DNA of 64,000 nt. Source: Reyranella sp. CPCC 100927. Its GTDB lineage: Bacteria; Pseudomonadota; Alphaproteobacteria; Reyranellales; Reyranellaceae. Below the pieces are notes generated by a model. It was not told where the DNA came from, did no database searches, and saw only the letters and a list, made by a program, of their open reading frames with translations. Both the position numbers and the translations under genes were made by a program. Shown here piece by piece: positions 44,107 through 52,541 of the stretch (positions within the stretch are counted from its first letter, which is position 1; every line of letters starts with the position of its first letter). The stretch is taken from assembly GCF_007859315.1 (NCBI RefSeq), contig NZ_VOHA01000011.1:1-64000 (forward strand), written 5' to 3'.

Positions 44107-44231
44107 TTGCGCAGGCCGCCTTGGAAGCCTGCGGACACCGCGGTCGGGGCGACAACCATCGGAGGAGTAGCGCCATCGACATATGATCGATGGACGGCTC
44201 GAAACCACGTGCCGCGACAGTCGACGCCAGA

Positions 44232-44262
44232 AAAGAAAAGGCCGGGTCACAAGGACCCGGCC
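44232..44262 (-). terminator. Rho-independent terminator of the candidate small RNA
   Basis: Stem GGCCGGGTC/GACCCGGCC (44240-44248 with 44254-44262), 5-base loop, followed on the minus strand by TTTTCTTTT (44231-44239). A textbook intrinsic terminator reading leftwards; no coding sequence on that strand ends here, which is why a small RNA is suspected. Confidence 0.8.
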
Positions 44263-44380
44263 AAGTCAAACAGGGAGGCTTCACGTCTGGGAGACGTAGG
44301 ATCCGAAGATCCCTGCCCGGGAGGCCCGAGCCCACTGCCGTTGCGCGCAGCAATGCGGCGCATCAGTAGTGATCCAAAGA
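44232..44380 (-). ncRNA. Candidate small RNA with anti-Shine-Dalgarno motifs and intrinsic terminator
   Basis: Reading the minus strand, the segment has stacked hairpins: GCTCGGG-CCT-CCCGGGC (44316-44332), GGATC-TTCG-GATCC (44299-44312) with a UUCG-type loop, ACGTCT-CCC-AGACGT (44284-44298) and a terminator (44240-44262) followed by TTTTCTTTT. CCTCCC occurs in the first hairpin and in the open linker at about 44274-44279, and CTCCC in the third loop, so it could pair with ribosome-binding sites. The layout recalls alphaproteobacterial cuckoo RNAs. The LysR gene upstream ends with its own hairpin, so this is probably a separate unit. The 5' end is not defined. Confidence 0.5.
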
Positions 44381-44636
44381 TGAGGGTACACGTGCCGGTT
44401 TACTATGGGGAATAACTCATCTCAGCCATGCGGACCCCGCATCACCCTTGCGGAAATGCAGGTATGCGCAAAAACTCGGCAGACGGACGCTTGCGCTGTT
44501 TCGATCCGTTGTTTGTACGCATGTCAAAATGCGCTGCGTCCGGGCACGCGTCGGCGCGCGCGCTGCTCACGTTGGCGACGTTGTAGGATAGGCTCCAGAC
44601 GGAATCTTGAAGGCTGAGCTATCGCACTGCCTCTTC

Positions 44637-44663
44637 GAGGCGCGGCCCGGCGGGCCGCGCCTC
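44637..44663 (-). terminator. Perfect 12-base hairpin after the LysR gene
   Basis: GAGGCGCGGCCC/GGGCCGCGCCTC with a 3-base loop, 21 bases beyond the LysR stop. There is no U-tract, but stem strength suggests transcript end formation or mRNA protection. Confidence 0.5.
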
Positions 44664-44683
44664 AGGGTGAGGCTCGTCCAGAC

Positions 44684-45574
44684 TCAGAAGCGGGTCTCTG
44701 CGACCTTGCGCAAAAGGAAGTCGCGGAACACGGCGATGCGTTTGGAGTGACGCAATTCCTCGGGGTAAGTAAAGAACACGTCCGTTGTCCGGACGTTGAC
44801 CTCGGGCAGCACCTGCACCAGCTTGGTCGACTGCCGCGCCAGATAGTCGGGCAGCGAGGCGATCCCCAGGCCGTTCTCCACAGCGCGGAAGATGCCGTAG
44901 GTGTTGTTCACCCGCAGCACGACCTTGCGTGGCTTGTTGTCGGGGTTGCCCGCCTGCAGCAGCCAGTTGACGTTCTGCACCGGCGCGCGCGCGTCTTCGC
45001 CGAAGATGATGAGGCGGTGGTTGTCGAGGTCCGACACCTTGGTGGGCTTGCCGTACTTCTCGATATAGCCGGGCGCCGCATAGACGTGGCTGTGCACCGT
45101 CATCAGGTGGCGCTGCACCAGCCCGGGCTGACGCGGCGCGATGAAGCGCAGCGCCACGTCGGCCTCGCGCATGCCCAGGTCCAGCTCGTTGTCCGACAGG
45201 ATCAGGCTGACGTCGATCTCGGGATAGGTGCTGATGAACTCGTGGATCTGCGCCGTCAGCCACACCGAGCCGAAGCCGATGGCGGCGGTGATCTTCAGCC
45301 GGCCGACCGGTTTGTCCTGGTTGGCGTGCAGCAGCGTCTCGGCCGTCGCCACCTTGCCGGCCATCTCGCGCGCGGTGCGATACAAGAGCTCGCCCTGCTC
45401 GGTGAGAATGAGTCCGCGGGCGTGGCGGTGGAACAGCATGACGCCGAGCTGTTCCTCCAACGCCCCGATCTGCCGGCTGATCGCCGACTGGCTCAGTTTG
45501 AGCTGGTCCCCTGCATGCGTGAAGCTGCCCGCGTCTGCCACGGCGTGGAAGATGCGCAGCTTGTCCCAGTCCAT
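44684..45574 (-). CDS. LysR family transcriptional regulator
   Basis: 296 residues, start at ATG 45574 after AGGGAGGA. Winged helix-turn-helix at 1-60 (WDKLRIFHAVADAGSFTHAG, LSQSAISRQIGALEEQLG, LFHRHARGLILTEQGE) and a periplasmic-binding-like effector domain. It follows trxB by 72 bases on the same strand, so it may share its transcript. Target and effector unknown. Confidence 0.93.
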   Translation of the reverse strand: MDWDKLRIFHAVADAGSFTHAGDQLKLSQSAISRQIGALEEQLGVMLFHRHARGLILTEQGELLYRTAREMAGKVATAETLLHANQDKPVGRLKITAAIGFGSVWLTAQIHEFISTYPEIDVSLILSDNELDLGMREADVALRFIAPRQPGLVQRHLMTVHSHVYAAPGYIEKYGKPTKVSDLDNHRLIIFGEDARAPVQNVNWLLQAGNPDNKPRKVVLRVNNTYGIFRAVENGLGIASLPDYLARQSTKLVQVLPEVNVRTTDVFFTYPEELRHSKRIAVFRDFLLRKVAETRF

Positions 45575-45605
45575 TTTACCGATTCCTCCCTGGCTCTTGT
45601 TCGTG

Positions 45606-45627
45606 CTCTCCCGGTCCGACGGGAGAG
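45606..45627. repeat. Short palindrome, family C core, between trxB and lysR
   Basis: CTCTCCCG-N6-CGGGAGAG in the 72-base gap between trxB and the LysR gene. It could attenuate read-through from trxB. Confidence 0.55.
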
Positions 45628-45646
45628 GGACACTCAACGCCACCGA

Positions 45647-46618
45647 CTACTCCGCTGCCTTGGCCTGCGTGGCCTCGTGGGCCGCCAGGAAGCGCTCCGC
45701 ATCCAGCGCCGCCATGCAGCCGGTTCCGGCGGCGGTGACGGCCTGGCGATAGATCTTGTCCTGTACGTCACCGGCGGCGAAGACGCCCGGTATGTCGGTC
45801 TCCACGGTTCCCGGCCGCGTCACGATGTATCCCTCGGGATCCATCGAGAGCTTGCCCTTGAACAGCTCGGTGGTGGGTGTGTGGCCGATGGCGATGAACA
45901 CGCCGTCGGTACGCAGCACCTGCGTGGCACCGGTCTTGACGTTGCGCACGCGCACGCCCTGGACCAGCGGGTGCGGTGCCGTCTCGCCGACGATCTCCTC
46001 GACCACGCTGTCCCACACCACGCTGACCTTCAGATTGCGGAACAGCCGCTCCTGCAGAATCTTCTCGGCCCGCAGCGAGCTACGGCGGTGGATCAATGTC
46101 ACCTTGGTGGCGTGGTTGGTGAGGTACAACGCCTCCTCGACGGCGGTGTTGCCGCCGCCCACCACGATGACCTCCTTGCCGCGGAAGAAGAAGCCATCGC
46201 AGGTGGCGCAGGCCGACACGCCGCCGCCGCGGAAGGTTTCCTCTGACGGAATGCCTAGCCAGCGCGCCTGCGCCCCGGTGCTGATGATCAGGGTGTCGCC
46301 GACGTAACGATCGCCCGAGTCGCCGGTCGCCACGAAGGGCCGGCGCGACAGGTCGACATCCGTGATCACGTCGAACGCGACCTGCGTGCCGACATGCTCG
46401 GCCTGCTTCTGCATCTGCTCCATGAGCCAGGGGCCCTGGATCACGTCAGCGAAGCCCGGGTAGTTCTCGACATCGGTCGTGATGGTGAGCTGCCCGCCCG
46501 GCTGCAGGCCCTGGACCAGGATCGGCTTGAGGCTGGCGCGCGCAGCATAGATCGCGGCCGTATAACCCGCCGGTCCCGACCCGATGATCAGAACCTTGCT
46601 CTGATGCGTCGTGCTCAT
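45647..46618 (-). CDS. trxB: Thioredoxin-disulfide reductase
   Basis: 323 residues. FAD-binding GSGPAGYTAAIYAA near the N-terminus, redox CATC near residue 140 (SACATCDGFFF), NADPH-binding GGGNTAVEEALYL, and the C-terminal GVFAAGDV flavin motif. The low-molecular-weight enzyme reduces thioredoxin with NADPH in the cytoplasm. Two ATGs three codons apart (46627, 46618) are possible; AGGG fits the second. Divergent from an Lrp-type gene with 244 AT-rich bases between. Confidence 0.97.
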   Translation of the reverse strand: MSTTHQSKVLIIGSGPAGYTAAIYAARASLKPILVQGLQPGGQLTITTDVENYPGFADVIQGPWLMEQMQKQAEHVGTQVAFDVITDVDLSRRPFVATGDSGDRYVGDTLIISTGAQARWLGIPSEETFRGGGVSACATCDGFFFRGKEVIVVGGGNTAVEEALYLTNHATKVTLIHRRSSLRAEKILQERLFRNLKVSVVWDSVVEEIVGETAPHPLVQGVRVRNVKTGATQVLRTDGVFIAIGHTPTTELFKGKLSMDPEGYIVTRPGTVETDIPGVFAAGDVQDKIYRQAVTAAGTGCMAALDAERFLAAHEATQAKAAE

Positions 46619-46810
46619 CCCTGTCATCCCTACGTCTCTTGCATATGTACCACAAAGACGCAGAGCTCAAGCCCTATCGGCTTGATTCATGCACAGTTCA
46701 AGAAAATGGCAGTGGCCGTATGCAGAACGGGACGAGAGCACATCAACGGCGAGAAGAAAAGGCTCATTCCGCCCGAAAAATGCCCACTTCGGGACATTCA
46801 CGTAATTTTA

Positions 46811-46840
46811 TTGCTTTTCACTGTCTGAATGGCCTAGAAC
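46811..46840 (+). promoter_or_regulatory. Possible promoter of the Lrp-type gene
   Basis: TTGCTT (46811-46816) and TAGAAC (46835-46840), 18 bases apart, in an AT-rich stretch 22 bases before the start. A plausible but unproven sigma-70-like pair. Confidence 0.3.
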
Positions 46841-46862
46841 CCCGCCAACCTGGGAGCCATTG

Positions 46863-47345
46863 ATGCCGAGCAGCCGCGTTAAACTGGACAAGATCGACCG
46901 TCGCATCCTGTCTGACCTACAGGACGACGGTCGCATGACCAATGTCGATCTTGCCAAGCGCGCCGGCATTTCGGCCCCACCGTGTCTCAGGCGCGTGCGG
47001 GCATTGGAGAAGGCCGGCGTGATCCGCGGCTATCATGCCGACATCGCCCCCGACTCGCTGGGCTACACCGTCACCGTGTTCGGGCTGGTCGGCCTGAACA
47101 GCCAGGCCGAAGCCGACCTGCGGGCATTCGAGGAGCTGATGGCGTCGTGGCCCAATGTCCGCGAGTGCCACATGCTGGCCGGCGAAGCCGATTTCCTGGT
47201 GAAGATCGTGGCCGAGGACTGGGACGCCTATCAGCGCTTCCTCACCACCAAGCTGACCTCGGCGCCCAATGTCAGCCACGTGAAGTCGCTGATGGTCTTC
47301 CGCACCGCCAAGCATCAACCCGGCGTGCCGATCCCGGCGGAGTAA
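46863..47345 (+). CDS. Lrp/AsnC family transcriptional regulator
   Basis: 160 residues, ATG at 46863 after GGGAG. N-terminal helix-turn-helix (LDKIDRRILSDLQDDGRMTN, LAKRAGISAPPCLRRVRALE) and C-terminal RAM ligand domain (about 70-150, with VRECHMLAGEADFLVKIV). Binds amino acids and forms octamers or dimers. The pairing with divergent trxB occurs often in alphaproteobacteria, from general knowledge. Confidence 0.94.
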   Translation: MPSSRVKLDKIDRRILSDLQDDGRMTNVDLAKRAGISAPPCLRRVRALEKAGVIRGYHADIAPDSLGYTVTVFGLVGLNSQAEADLRAFEELMASWPNVRECHMLAGEADFLVKIVAEDWDAYQRFLTTKLTSAPNVSHVKSLMVFRTAKHQPGVPIPAE

Positions 47346-47383
47346 GCCTGGGAGCACGGCCTGGCTGCCCGCGCTCCCGGCAA

Positions 47384-48178
47384 TCAGCGCCCCTTGAAGG
47401 CGGGCTTGCGCTTTTCCATGAACGCGGTGCGACCTTCCTTGTAGTCGTCGCTGGCGAAACAGGCATCGACGGCAGCCTGCACGGTGGCGAGGTCGCGCTT
47501 GTCGGGATCCTTGGTCGCGGCGTTGATCGCCATCTTGGCCGCCTTGACGGTGAGCGGCGCATTGCCGGCAATAGTGGCCGCGTACTTGCGCACGTAGGGC
47601 TCCAGCTCGGCGACCGGCACGATGCGGTTCACCAGTCCCATGACGCGCGCCTCTTCGGCGGTGAACTGGCGCGCCGTGAAGAAGATCTCCTTGGCGAACG
47701 ACGGTCCCACGACATCGGCCAGCCGCTTGATGCCGCCATAGGCATAGCCCAAACCCAGCTTGGCGGCCGGCACGGCGAAGGTCGAGGTGTCGCCGCAGAT
47801 GCGCAGATCCGTGGTGAGCGCGATGCCCAGGCCGCCGCCGATGCAATAGCCGCGGATCATCGCGATGGTGGGCTTGGTGGCGTTGATCAGGGCGGCGTTG
47901 GCGCGATCGCCCGCCTCGTTGTAGACCTTGATCGCATCAGCCGTGCCGCGCTTCTGCTCGAACTCCGAGATATCGGCGCCGGAGACGAACGCCTTGTCGC
48001 CGGCACCCGCCAGCACGATCACACGCACGTTGGGATCGGCTTCGTAGTCGGCGAGGATCCTGGGCACGGCTAGCCACATGTCGTAGGACACGGCATTCAG
48101 CTTTTCCGGCTGGTTGAAGATCATCCAGCCGATGCCATCCTCCTTGCGCGCGATCATCTTTGTCGTGCCGGTGTCCAT
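47384..48178 (-). CDS. Enoyl-CoA hydratase/isomerase family protein
   Basis: 264 residues, start at ATG 48178 after GAAAGGACC; a longer open frame runs into repeat DNA and is rejected. Crotonase fold with the oxyanion-hole segments GDKAFVSGADISEF and RGYCIGGGLGIAL and the C-terminal FMEKRKPAFKGR. The position of the first catalytic Glu is filled by Gly-Ile-Ala in the second motif, so hydratase chemistry is uncertain. Probably acts in acyl-CoA catabolism with the CoA transferase next upstream on the same strand. Confidence 0.9.
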   Translation of the reverse strand: MDTGTTKMIARKEDGIGWMIFNQPEKLNAVSYDMWLAVPRILADYEADPNVRVIVLAGAGDKAFVSGADISEFEQKRGTADAIKVYNEAGDRANAALINATKPTIAMIRGYCIGGGLGIALTTDLRICGDTSTFAVPAAKLGLGYAYGGIKRLADVVGPSFAKEIFFTARQFTAEEARVMGLVNRIVPVAELEPYVRKYAATIAGNAPLTVKAAKMAINAATKDPDKRDLATVQAAVDACFASDDYKEGRTAFMEKRKPAFKGR

Positions 48179-48198
48179 CGTCTGGTCCTTTCTTCTGA

Positions 48199-48363
48199 TC
48201 TCCTCCCCACGCCGTGGGGAGGTGCCCCCGCTACGACGTTTTCGACGCCTCGCGTCGAAAACGTCGGCGGGCGGAGGGGAGGCGACGTGGTCTTCACAAC
48301 AAAGACTCCGTCGGGTCCCCCTCCGGCCTTCGGCCACCTCCCCCAGCGAAGCTGGGGGAGGGA
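48199..48363. repeat. Composite palindromic repeat, family D
   Basis: CTCCTCCCCACG...GTGGGGAGG at the left, inner hairpin CGACGTTTTCGACGC/GCGTCGAAAACGTCG, and CCTCCGGCCTTCGGCCACC near the right end before CCCCCAGC-GAA-GCTGGGGG. It separates the hydratase from the CoA transferase inside an apparent operon. Confidence 0.75.
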
Positions 48364-48366
48364 TAA

Positions 48367-49551
48367 TCACACCACGTTGCGTTTGCGCAGATCGGCAATC
48401 CTGGCGTCGTCGTAGCCGATGCCGCGCAGGATCGCGTCGGTGTGTTCGCCCAGTTCCGGCGTCGCGCGGTCGATCACGCTGGGCGTGCGGCTGAGCCGCA
48501 CCGCCTGGTCCACCACGGCGACGTCACCCTTGCGCGGATGGTGCAACGGCGCGGCCGCACCGAGGTGCCGGACCTGCGGATCGGCGAACACCTGGTCGAT
48601 GGTGTAGATCGGACCGCAGGGCACGCTGGCCTTGTTGAGGCGCTCGATCAGCTCGGCGCTGGTGTACTTGCGGCTGTAGGTGCCGATATCGGCGTTGAGC
48701 TGCTGGCGGTTCTTCGAGCGGTCGGCGTCGGCCTTGTACGCCGGATTGTCGAACAGCGCCTGCGCGTCCATCGCCTCGCAGAACCGCTTCCAGATGCGCT
48801 GGCCCGAGGCCGCGATATTGATGTGCCCGTCCTTGGTCGGGAACACGCCGGTGGGAATGCTGGTCGGGTGGTCGTTGCCGGCCTGGCCCGGCACTTCCTT
48901 GTTCACCAGCCAGCGCGCTGCCTGGAAATCGAGCATGGCAATCTGCGCCTGCAGCAGCGAGGTCTGCACCCACTGTCCCTCGCCCGACTGCTCCCGCTCC
49001 AGGAGCGCGATCAGAATGCCCTGGGCCGCGAAGAGGCCGGAAGTCAGATCGGCGACCGGGATGCCGACGCGCACCGGACCCTGGCCCGGCAGGCCGGTGA
49101 TCGACATCAGGCCGCCCATGCCCTGCGCCACCTGGTCGAAGCCCGGCAGCAGCGCGTAAGGACCGTCCTGGCCGAAGCCCGAGATGCTGGCGTAGACGAT
49201 GCGCTTGTTGATCTTGCGCACCGTCTCGTAGTCGACGCCCAGGCGGTGTTTCACGTCGGGGCGATAGTTCTCGACCACGACGTCGGCATCGGCCACCAGC
49301 GCCTTGAAGACCGCCACGCCATCGGGCTCCTTCAAGTTCAAGGTCAGGCTGCGCTTGTTGCGATGCAGGTTCCAGAAGTCCGGACCCAGGCGCGGACCAC
49401 CCATGCCCTCGCCTTCCTCGGCCGACGGCGGCATCTCGATCTTGATGACATCGGCGCCCCAGTCGGCGAGCTGGCGCACGCACGTCGGACCCGCGCGCAC
49501 GCGGGTGAGATCGAGCACCTTGAAACGCGCCAGTGGTCCTTGTCCGGCCAT
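48367..49551 (-). CDS. CaiB/BaiF (class III) CoA transferase
   Basis: 394 residues, start at ATG 49551 after GGAGGAGACGG. Family motifs LDLTRVRAGPTCVRQLADWGADVIKIE and the catalytic Asp in GIPVADLTSGLFAAQG. Moves CoA between acyl-CoA and carboxylic acids (formyl-CoA, carnitine or succinyl donors). With the downstream enoyl-CoA hydratase it suggests activation and oxidation of an unknown acid. Substrate cannot be told from sequence. Confidence 0.93.
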   Translation of the reverse strand: MAGQGPLARFKVLDLTRVRAGPTCVRQLADWGADVIKIEMPPSAEEGEGMGGPRLGPDFWNLHRNKRSLTLNLKEPDGVAVFKALVADADVVVENYRPDVKHRLGVDYETVRKINKRIVYASISGFGQDGPYALLPGFDQVAQGMGGLMSITGLPGQGPVRVGIPVADLTSGLFAAQGILIALLEREQSGEGQWVQTSLLQAQIAMLDFQAARWLVNKEVPGQAGNDHPTSIPTGVFPTKDGHINIAASGQRIWKRFCEAMDAQALFDNPAYKADADRSKNRQQLNADIGTYSRKYTSAELIERLNKASVPCGPIYTIDQVFADPQVRHLGAAAPLHHPRKGDVAVVDQAVRLSRTPSVIDRATPELGEHTDAILRGIGYDDARIADLRKRNVV

Positions 49552-49634
49552 GCCGTCTCCTCCGAGTCGAGACCATGGTGGTAGCACCGGCGACGGGTCA
49601 TGCACGAGTCCCCTGACATGCACGGCCGCCCAAC

Positions 49635-49660
49635 GAAAAACGCCCGGCCGAAGCCGGGCG
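49635..49660 (-). terminator. Rho-independent terminator after greA
   Basis: Stem CGCCCGGC/GCCGGGCG with a 4-base loop (49641-49660) followed on the minus strand by five T residues. It lies 54 bases past the greA stop. Confidence 0.8.
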
Positions 49661-49677
49661 TCGTGCAGCGCTATCGC

Positions 49678-49711
49678 CTGGGAATGCGGGCCAGAGGCCC
49701 GCGCTCCCAGG
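49678..49711. repeat. Mini family B palindrome between greA and its terminator
   Basis: CCTGGGAATGCGGGCC-AGA-GGCCCGCGCTCCCAGG, a compact relative of the family B repeats, 2 bases past the greA stop. Confidence 0.7.
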
Positions 49712-49713
49712 GG

Positions 49714-50190
49714 TCACTTGAATTGCACCTGCATGATCTCGTAGCTCTTGGTGCCGCTGGGCGTCTGCACCTCGACGGTGTCACCCACGGTCTTGCCGAT
49801 CAGGGCCTTGCCCAGCGGCGCCGTGACGGAGATGCGGTGCTTCACGAGATCGGCCTCGAACGGGCCCACGATCTGGTAGCGGACCTCTTCGTCGGTGTCC
49901 TCGTCGGCGAGTTTCACGGTGGCGCCGAACTTGATCATCTTGCCGCCCTTGAGCTTGGCGACGTCGATGACATCGGCACGCGCAATCACGTCCTCGATCT
50001 CGAGAATGCGGCCCTCGACGAAGCTTTGACGTTCGCGCGCGGCGGCATACTCCGCGTTTTCCGACAGGTCGCCATGGGTGCGCGCCTCCGAGATCTGCCG
50101 AATGATGCTCGGCCGCTCGGTCGTCTTGAGGGTCTTCAGCTCATCTTCAAGAGCCTTGAACCCGGCGGGCGTCATGGGAACCTTGTCCAT
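49714..50190 (-). CDS. greA: Transcription elongation factor GreA
   Basis: 158 residues, the usual length. N-terminal coiled coil with the acidic tip motif [15 protein letters not shown] (Asp and Glu that reach the RNA polymerase active site) and the C-terminal FKBP-like domain ending in [14 protein letters not shown]. It rescues backtracked polymerase by stimulating transcript cleavage. Well-formed terminators lie on both sides. Confidence 0.97.
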   Translation of the reverse strand: MDKVPMTPAGFKALEDELKTLKTTERPSIIRQISEARTHGDLSENAEYAAARERQSFVEGRILEIEDVIARADVIDVAKLKGGKMIKFGATVKLADEDTDEEVRYQIVGPFEADLVKHRISVTAPLGKALIGKTVGDTVEVQTPSGTKSYEIMQVQFK

Positions 50191-50202
50191 CGTTCAATCC
50201 GT

Positions 50203-50231
50203 GGAAAAAGAAACGGCCGGCGTTGAGGGCC
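50203..50231 (-). terminator. Probable terminator after the EamA transporter gene
   Basis: Stem GCCGGC...GCCGGC with a 7-base loop followed on the minus strand by GTTTCTTTTT. It is 87 bases past the stop of the transporter and just upstream of greA, isolating greA's own promoter. Confidence 0.55.
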
Positions 50232-50317
50232 GGCTCATTCGGGACACTATAACCGGATTTGGGGGTTGGGGAAACCCATCGCAAGAGGCTCCGGCCCCCC
50301 GTCCGGGCGCCCTGATG

Positions 50318-51238
50318 TCACGGTTTGGCCTCCACCGCGGCGGTGCGGACCTGGGCCCGGCGGACCGCCTCGCGATGCGAGATATACATAGCGCTGGCGA
50401 AAATCACTGCCGCGCCAATGAAAGTCCACATACTGGGCTGTTGATAGAACAGAATAAATCCAAACACGGTATTCCAGATCAGCGACAGGAAGCCGATCGG
50501 CTGCACGGCTGAAATCTCCGCCACCTGGTATCCATATTGCATGACCAGGTGCCCCACCGTACCGAACAGGCCGGCCAGGAGGAACCAGCCGATATGCTCC
50601 CAACTCGGCGTCTGCCAGAAGACGATGGCAAACGGCGCCGCGAACAGCACGATGAAAACGTTCTGCCAGATCACGATGGTGTCGGCGTCGTCGGTGCGCG
50701 CCAGCGCCTTGGCCATCAGGTTCGAAGCCGAGAACAGCGGCGTGGAGGCGAGCGCCGCCAGCACACCGATGCCCAGCGCCGTGAAACCGGGACGCACGAT
50801 CAGCATGGCGCCGATGAAGCCCACGATCACCGCCATCCAGCGCCGCAGCCGCACGTCCTCGCCCAGGAACAGGGCGGCACCCAGGGTGATGAAGATCGGA
50901 CCGGTGAAGCCCAGTGCCGTGAGGTCGGCCAGCGTGACCAGCGGCAGCGCCACGAACCACAGCTGCATGCCGCTGGTGTGCAGGGCGCCGCGGATCGCGT
51001 GCAGGCCCAGGCGCTCGGTGCGGAACGGCTCGACGAAGCCCTTGCGCCAGAAGATCGGCAACAGAAACAGCGCGCCGAACAGATAGCGGCAAAACGCCAT
51101 CATGTAGGAGTTGAGTTCGCCGGCCGGAAAGAACGTGCAGACATTCAGCGCCGCAAACAGAACGCCCGAGATCGCGACCAGGATGATGCCTTGCAGGTTG
51201 CCGGACATCGCCGCCCAGCGGGCGCGCCATTGCATCAT
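50318..51238 (-). CDS. EamA/DMT family transporter
   Basis: 306 residues with ten membrane spans in two EamA repeats (first about 15-145, second about 160-285). Drug/metabolite transporters of this type export amino acids, purines or cofactors. Its start codon overlaps the stop of the upstream ChaC gene by 4 bases (ATGA), so the two are coupled; a glutathione-linked role is possible but unproven. Confidence 0.9.
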   Translation of the reverse strand: MMQWRARWAAMSGNLQGIILVAISGVLFAALNVCTFFPAGELNSYMMAFCRYLFGALFLLPIFWRKGFVEPFRTERLGLHAIRGALHTSGMQLWFVALPLVTLADLTALGFTGPIFITLGAALFLGEDVRLRRWMAVIVGFIGAMLIVRPGFTALGIGVLAALASTPLFSASNLMAKALARTDDADTIVIWQNVFIVLFAAPFAIVFWQTPSWEHIGWFLLAGLFGTVGHLVMQYGYQVAEISAVQPIGFLSLIWNTVFGFILFYQQPSMWTFIGAAVIFASAMYISHREAVRRAQVRTAAVEAKP

Positions 51239-51909
51239 CGCCGGCCGTCCCGCAGTCGCAACACTTCACTCTCCAGGCTGTCGATGTAGGGGTCGCGCAC
51301 GCCGAGCTCGCGCAGCTGATCGGCGGTCTCGAACAGATAGGCGCGGCAGGTACCGCGCCGGCCTTCGGCATGGGCAATGTGATCGGCTTTGCGGTCCATA
51401 TCAAGGCGGCCGCAATATTGCGGGTGCGTCGGATTGATGACGAAGGTGACGGCCCGCAAATGCTGGCCGGCCGCATCGACGACGCCGACCCAGACCGCAT
51501 CGTAGATGCCGCTCAGCATCTCGCGGTTGAACAGGATCGAGAGCTCGCCCTCGACCTCGGCCGCCGCGATGCGATAGGCCATGCCATCGCACACGCCGCC
51601 CTTCTCGATAGCCAGCATCAGGCCCGGCTTCTCCGGCGTGCCCCGCCCCAGCGGCGTCCAGAAGCAGAAGCTGCGGCGATAGCCCTCGAGCCGGGCCGGA
51701 CGGCGCTCGACGAAATGGAACGCGGGATTCCACATCAGCGAACCGTAGCCGAACACCCAGGCGTCGGTACCGCGCGTCCACCAGGACAAGGCCTCGGCCA
51801 GCCGTCGCTCCCGCTCCGGGCGCGAGAGGAAGTAGTCGAAGCCGGCGGCCTTCGCTTCGCTGGCGATCTGGTCGACGCGTTCGGGCGTCAGTTCTTCGCG
51901 TTTGAGCAC
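51235..51909 (-). CDS. chaC: Glutathione-specific gamma-glutamylcyclotransferase (ChaC-like)
   Basis: 224 residues. The substrate loop motif VFGYGSLMWNPAFHF sits near residue 50 and the family's catalytic Glu is expected in the FNREML segment region. ChaC enzymes split glutathione into 5-oxoproline and Cys-Gly in the cytoplasm. It precedes and overlaps the EamA transporter gene, suggesting joint handling of glutathione breakdown products. Confidence 0.9.
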   Translation of the reverse strand: MLKREELTPERVDQIASEAKAAGFDYFLSRPERERRLAEALSWWTRGTDAWVFGYGSLMWNPAFHFVERRPARLEGYRRSFCFWTPLGRGTPEKPGLMLAIEKGGVCDGMAYRIAAAEVEGELSILFNREMLSGIYDAVWVGVVDAAGQHLRAVTFVINPTHPQYCGRLDMDRKADHIAHAEGRRGTCRAYLFETADQLRELGVRDPYIDSLESEVLRLRDGRR

Positions 51910-51945
51910 GTCACCCTGTGTCTTTTCTTGCCGGCGCGCGCCGGA

Positions 51946-52410
51946 TCAGGCGTAGGCGATCCCCATGGTTTCGGCGATGCAGGCCGGCTTGTCGCCGCCG
52001 TCACGCTCGATCGTCCATTCATAAGTCATGCGCATGCCATTGCCCGGCATGGGATCGGCGGCCAGCAGCTTCTGGCGCGCGCGCAGCCGGCTGCCGACCG
52101 GCACCATGCTGGTGAAGCGCACCTTGTTGCAGCCATAGTTGATGCCGCGCGACACTTTCGTGATCTTCAGGATGTCGTGCGCAAACATCGGGATCAGCGA
52201 CAAGGTGAGAAAGCCGTGCGCGATGGTCTTGCCGTCGGGCATCTCCTTCTTCGCCTTCTCGACATCGACATGGATCCACTGGTGATCGCCGGTGGCGTCG
52301 GCAAACAGGTTGATGCGCTCCTGCGTGACCTCGACCCAGTCGCTGACGCCGATCTCCTGGCCGACCAGCTTCGCCATGTCCTGCGGGGTCTCGACTTCAC
52401 GCTTGGCCAT
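51946..52410 (-). CDS. MaoC family (R)-specific enoyl-CoA hydratase
   Basis: 154 residues, ATG at 52410 after GGAGGC. Single hot-dog fold with the hydratase-2 signature FADATGDHQWIHVD (Asp and His catalytic) and GFLTLSLIP. Hydrates trans-2-enoyl-CoA to (R)-3-hydroxyacyl-CoA in beta-oxidation or PHA supply. Divergent from a crotonase gene 131 bases away; the pair may share control. Confidence 0.93.
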   Translation of the reverse strand: MAKREVETPQDMAKLVGQEIGVSDWVEVTQERINLFADATGDHQWIHVDVEKAKKEMPDGKTIAHGFLTLSLIPMFAHDILKITKVSRGINYGCNKVRFTSMVPVGSRLRARQKLLAADPMPGNGMRMTYEWTIERDGGDKPACIAETMGIAYA

Positions 52411-52541
52411 CGTTGCCTCCCTGTTCCGGCAATGCGCCACAGTGGGGGCGCCATTGCGGGCATCGCCTTGCAGATCACAATGCCGGCCGCCATAAATCAA
52501 CGTTTAATCACGCAGGCCGCCCATACGCGCCGAGAGGAACC

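Noticed and set aside
44232-44380. SRP 4.5S RNA or a 38-codon ORF in the small-RNA region
   Set aside because: The SRP core GGAAG...GCAG pattern is absent, and the short ORF (MRRIAARNGSG...) has no ribosome site and spans the hairpins.
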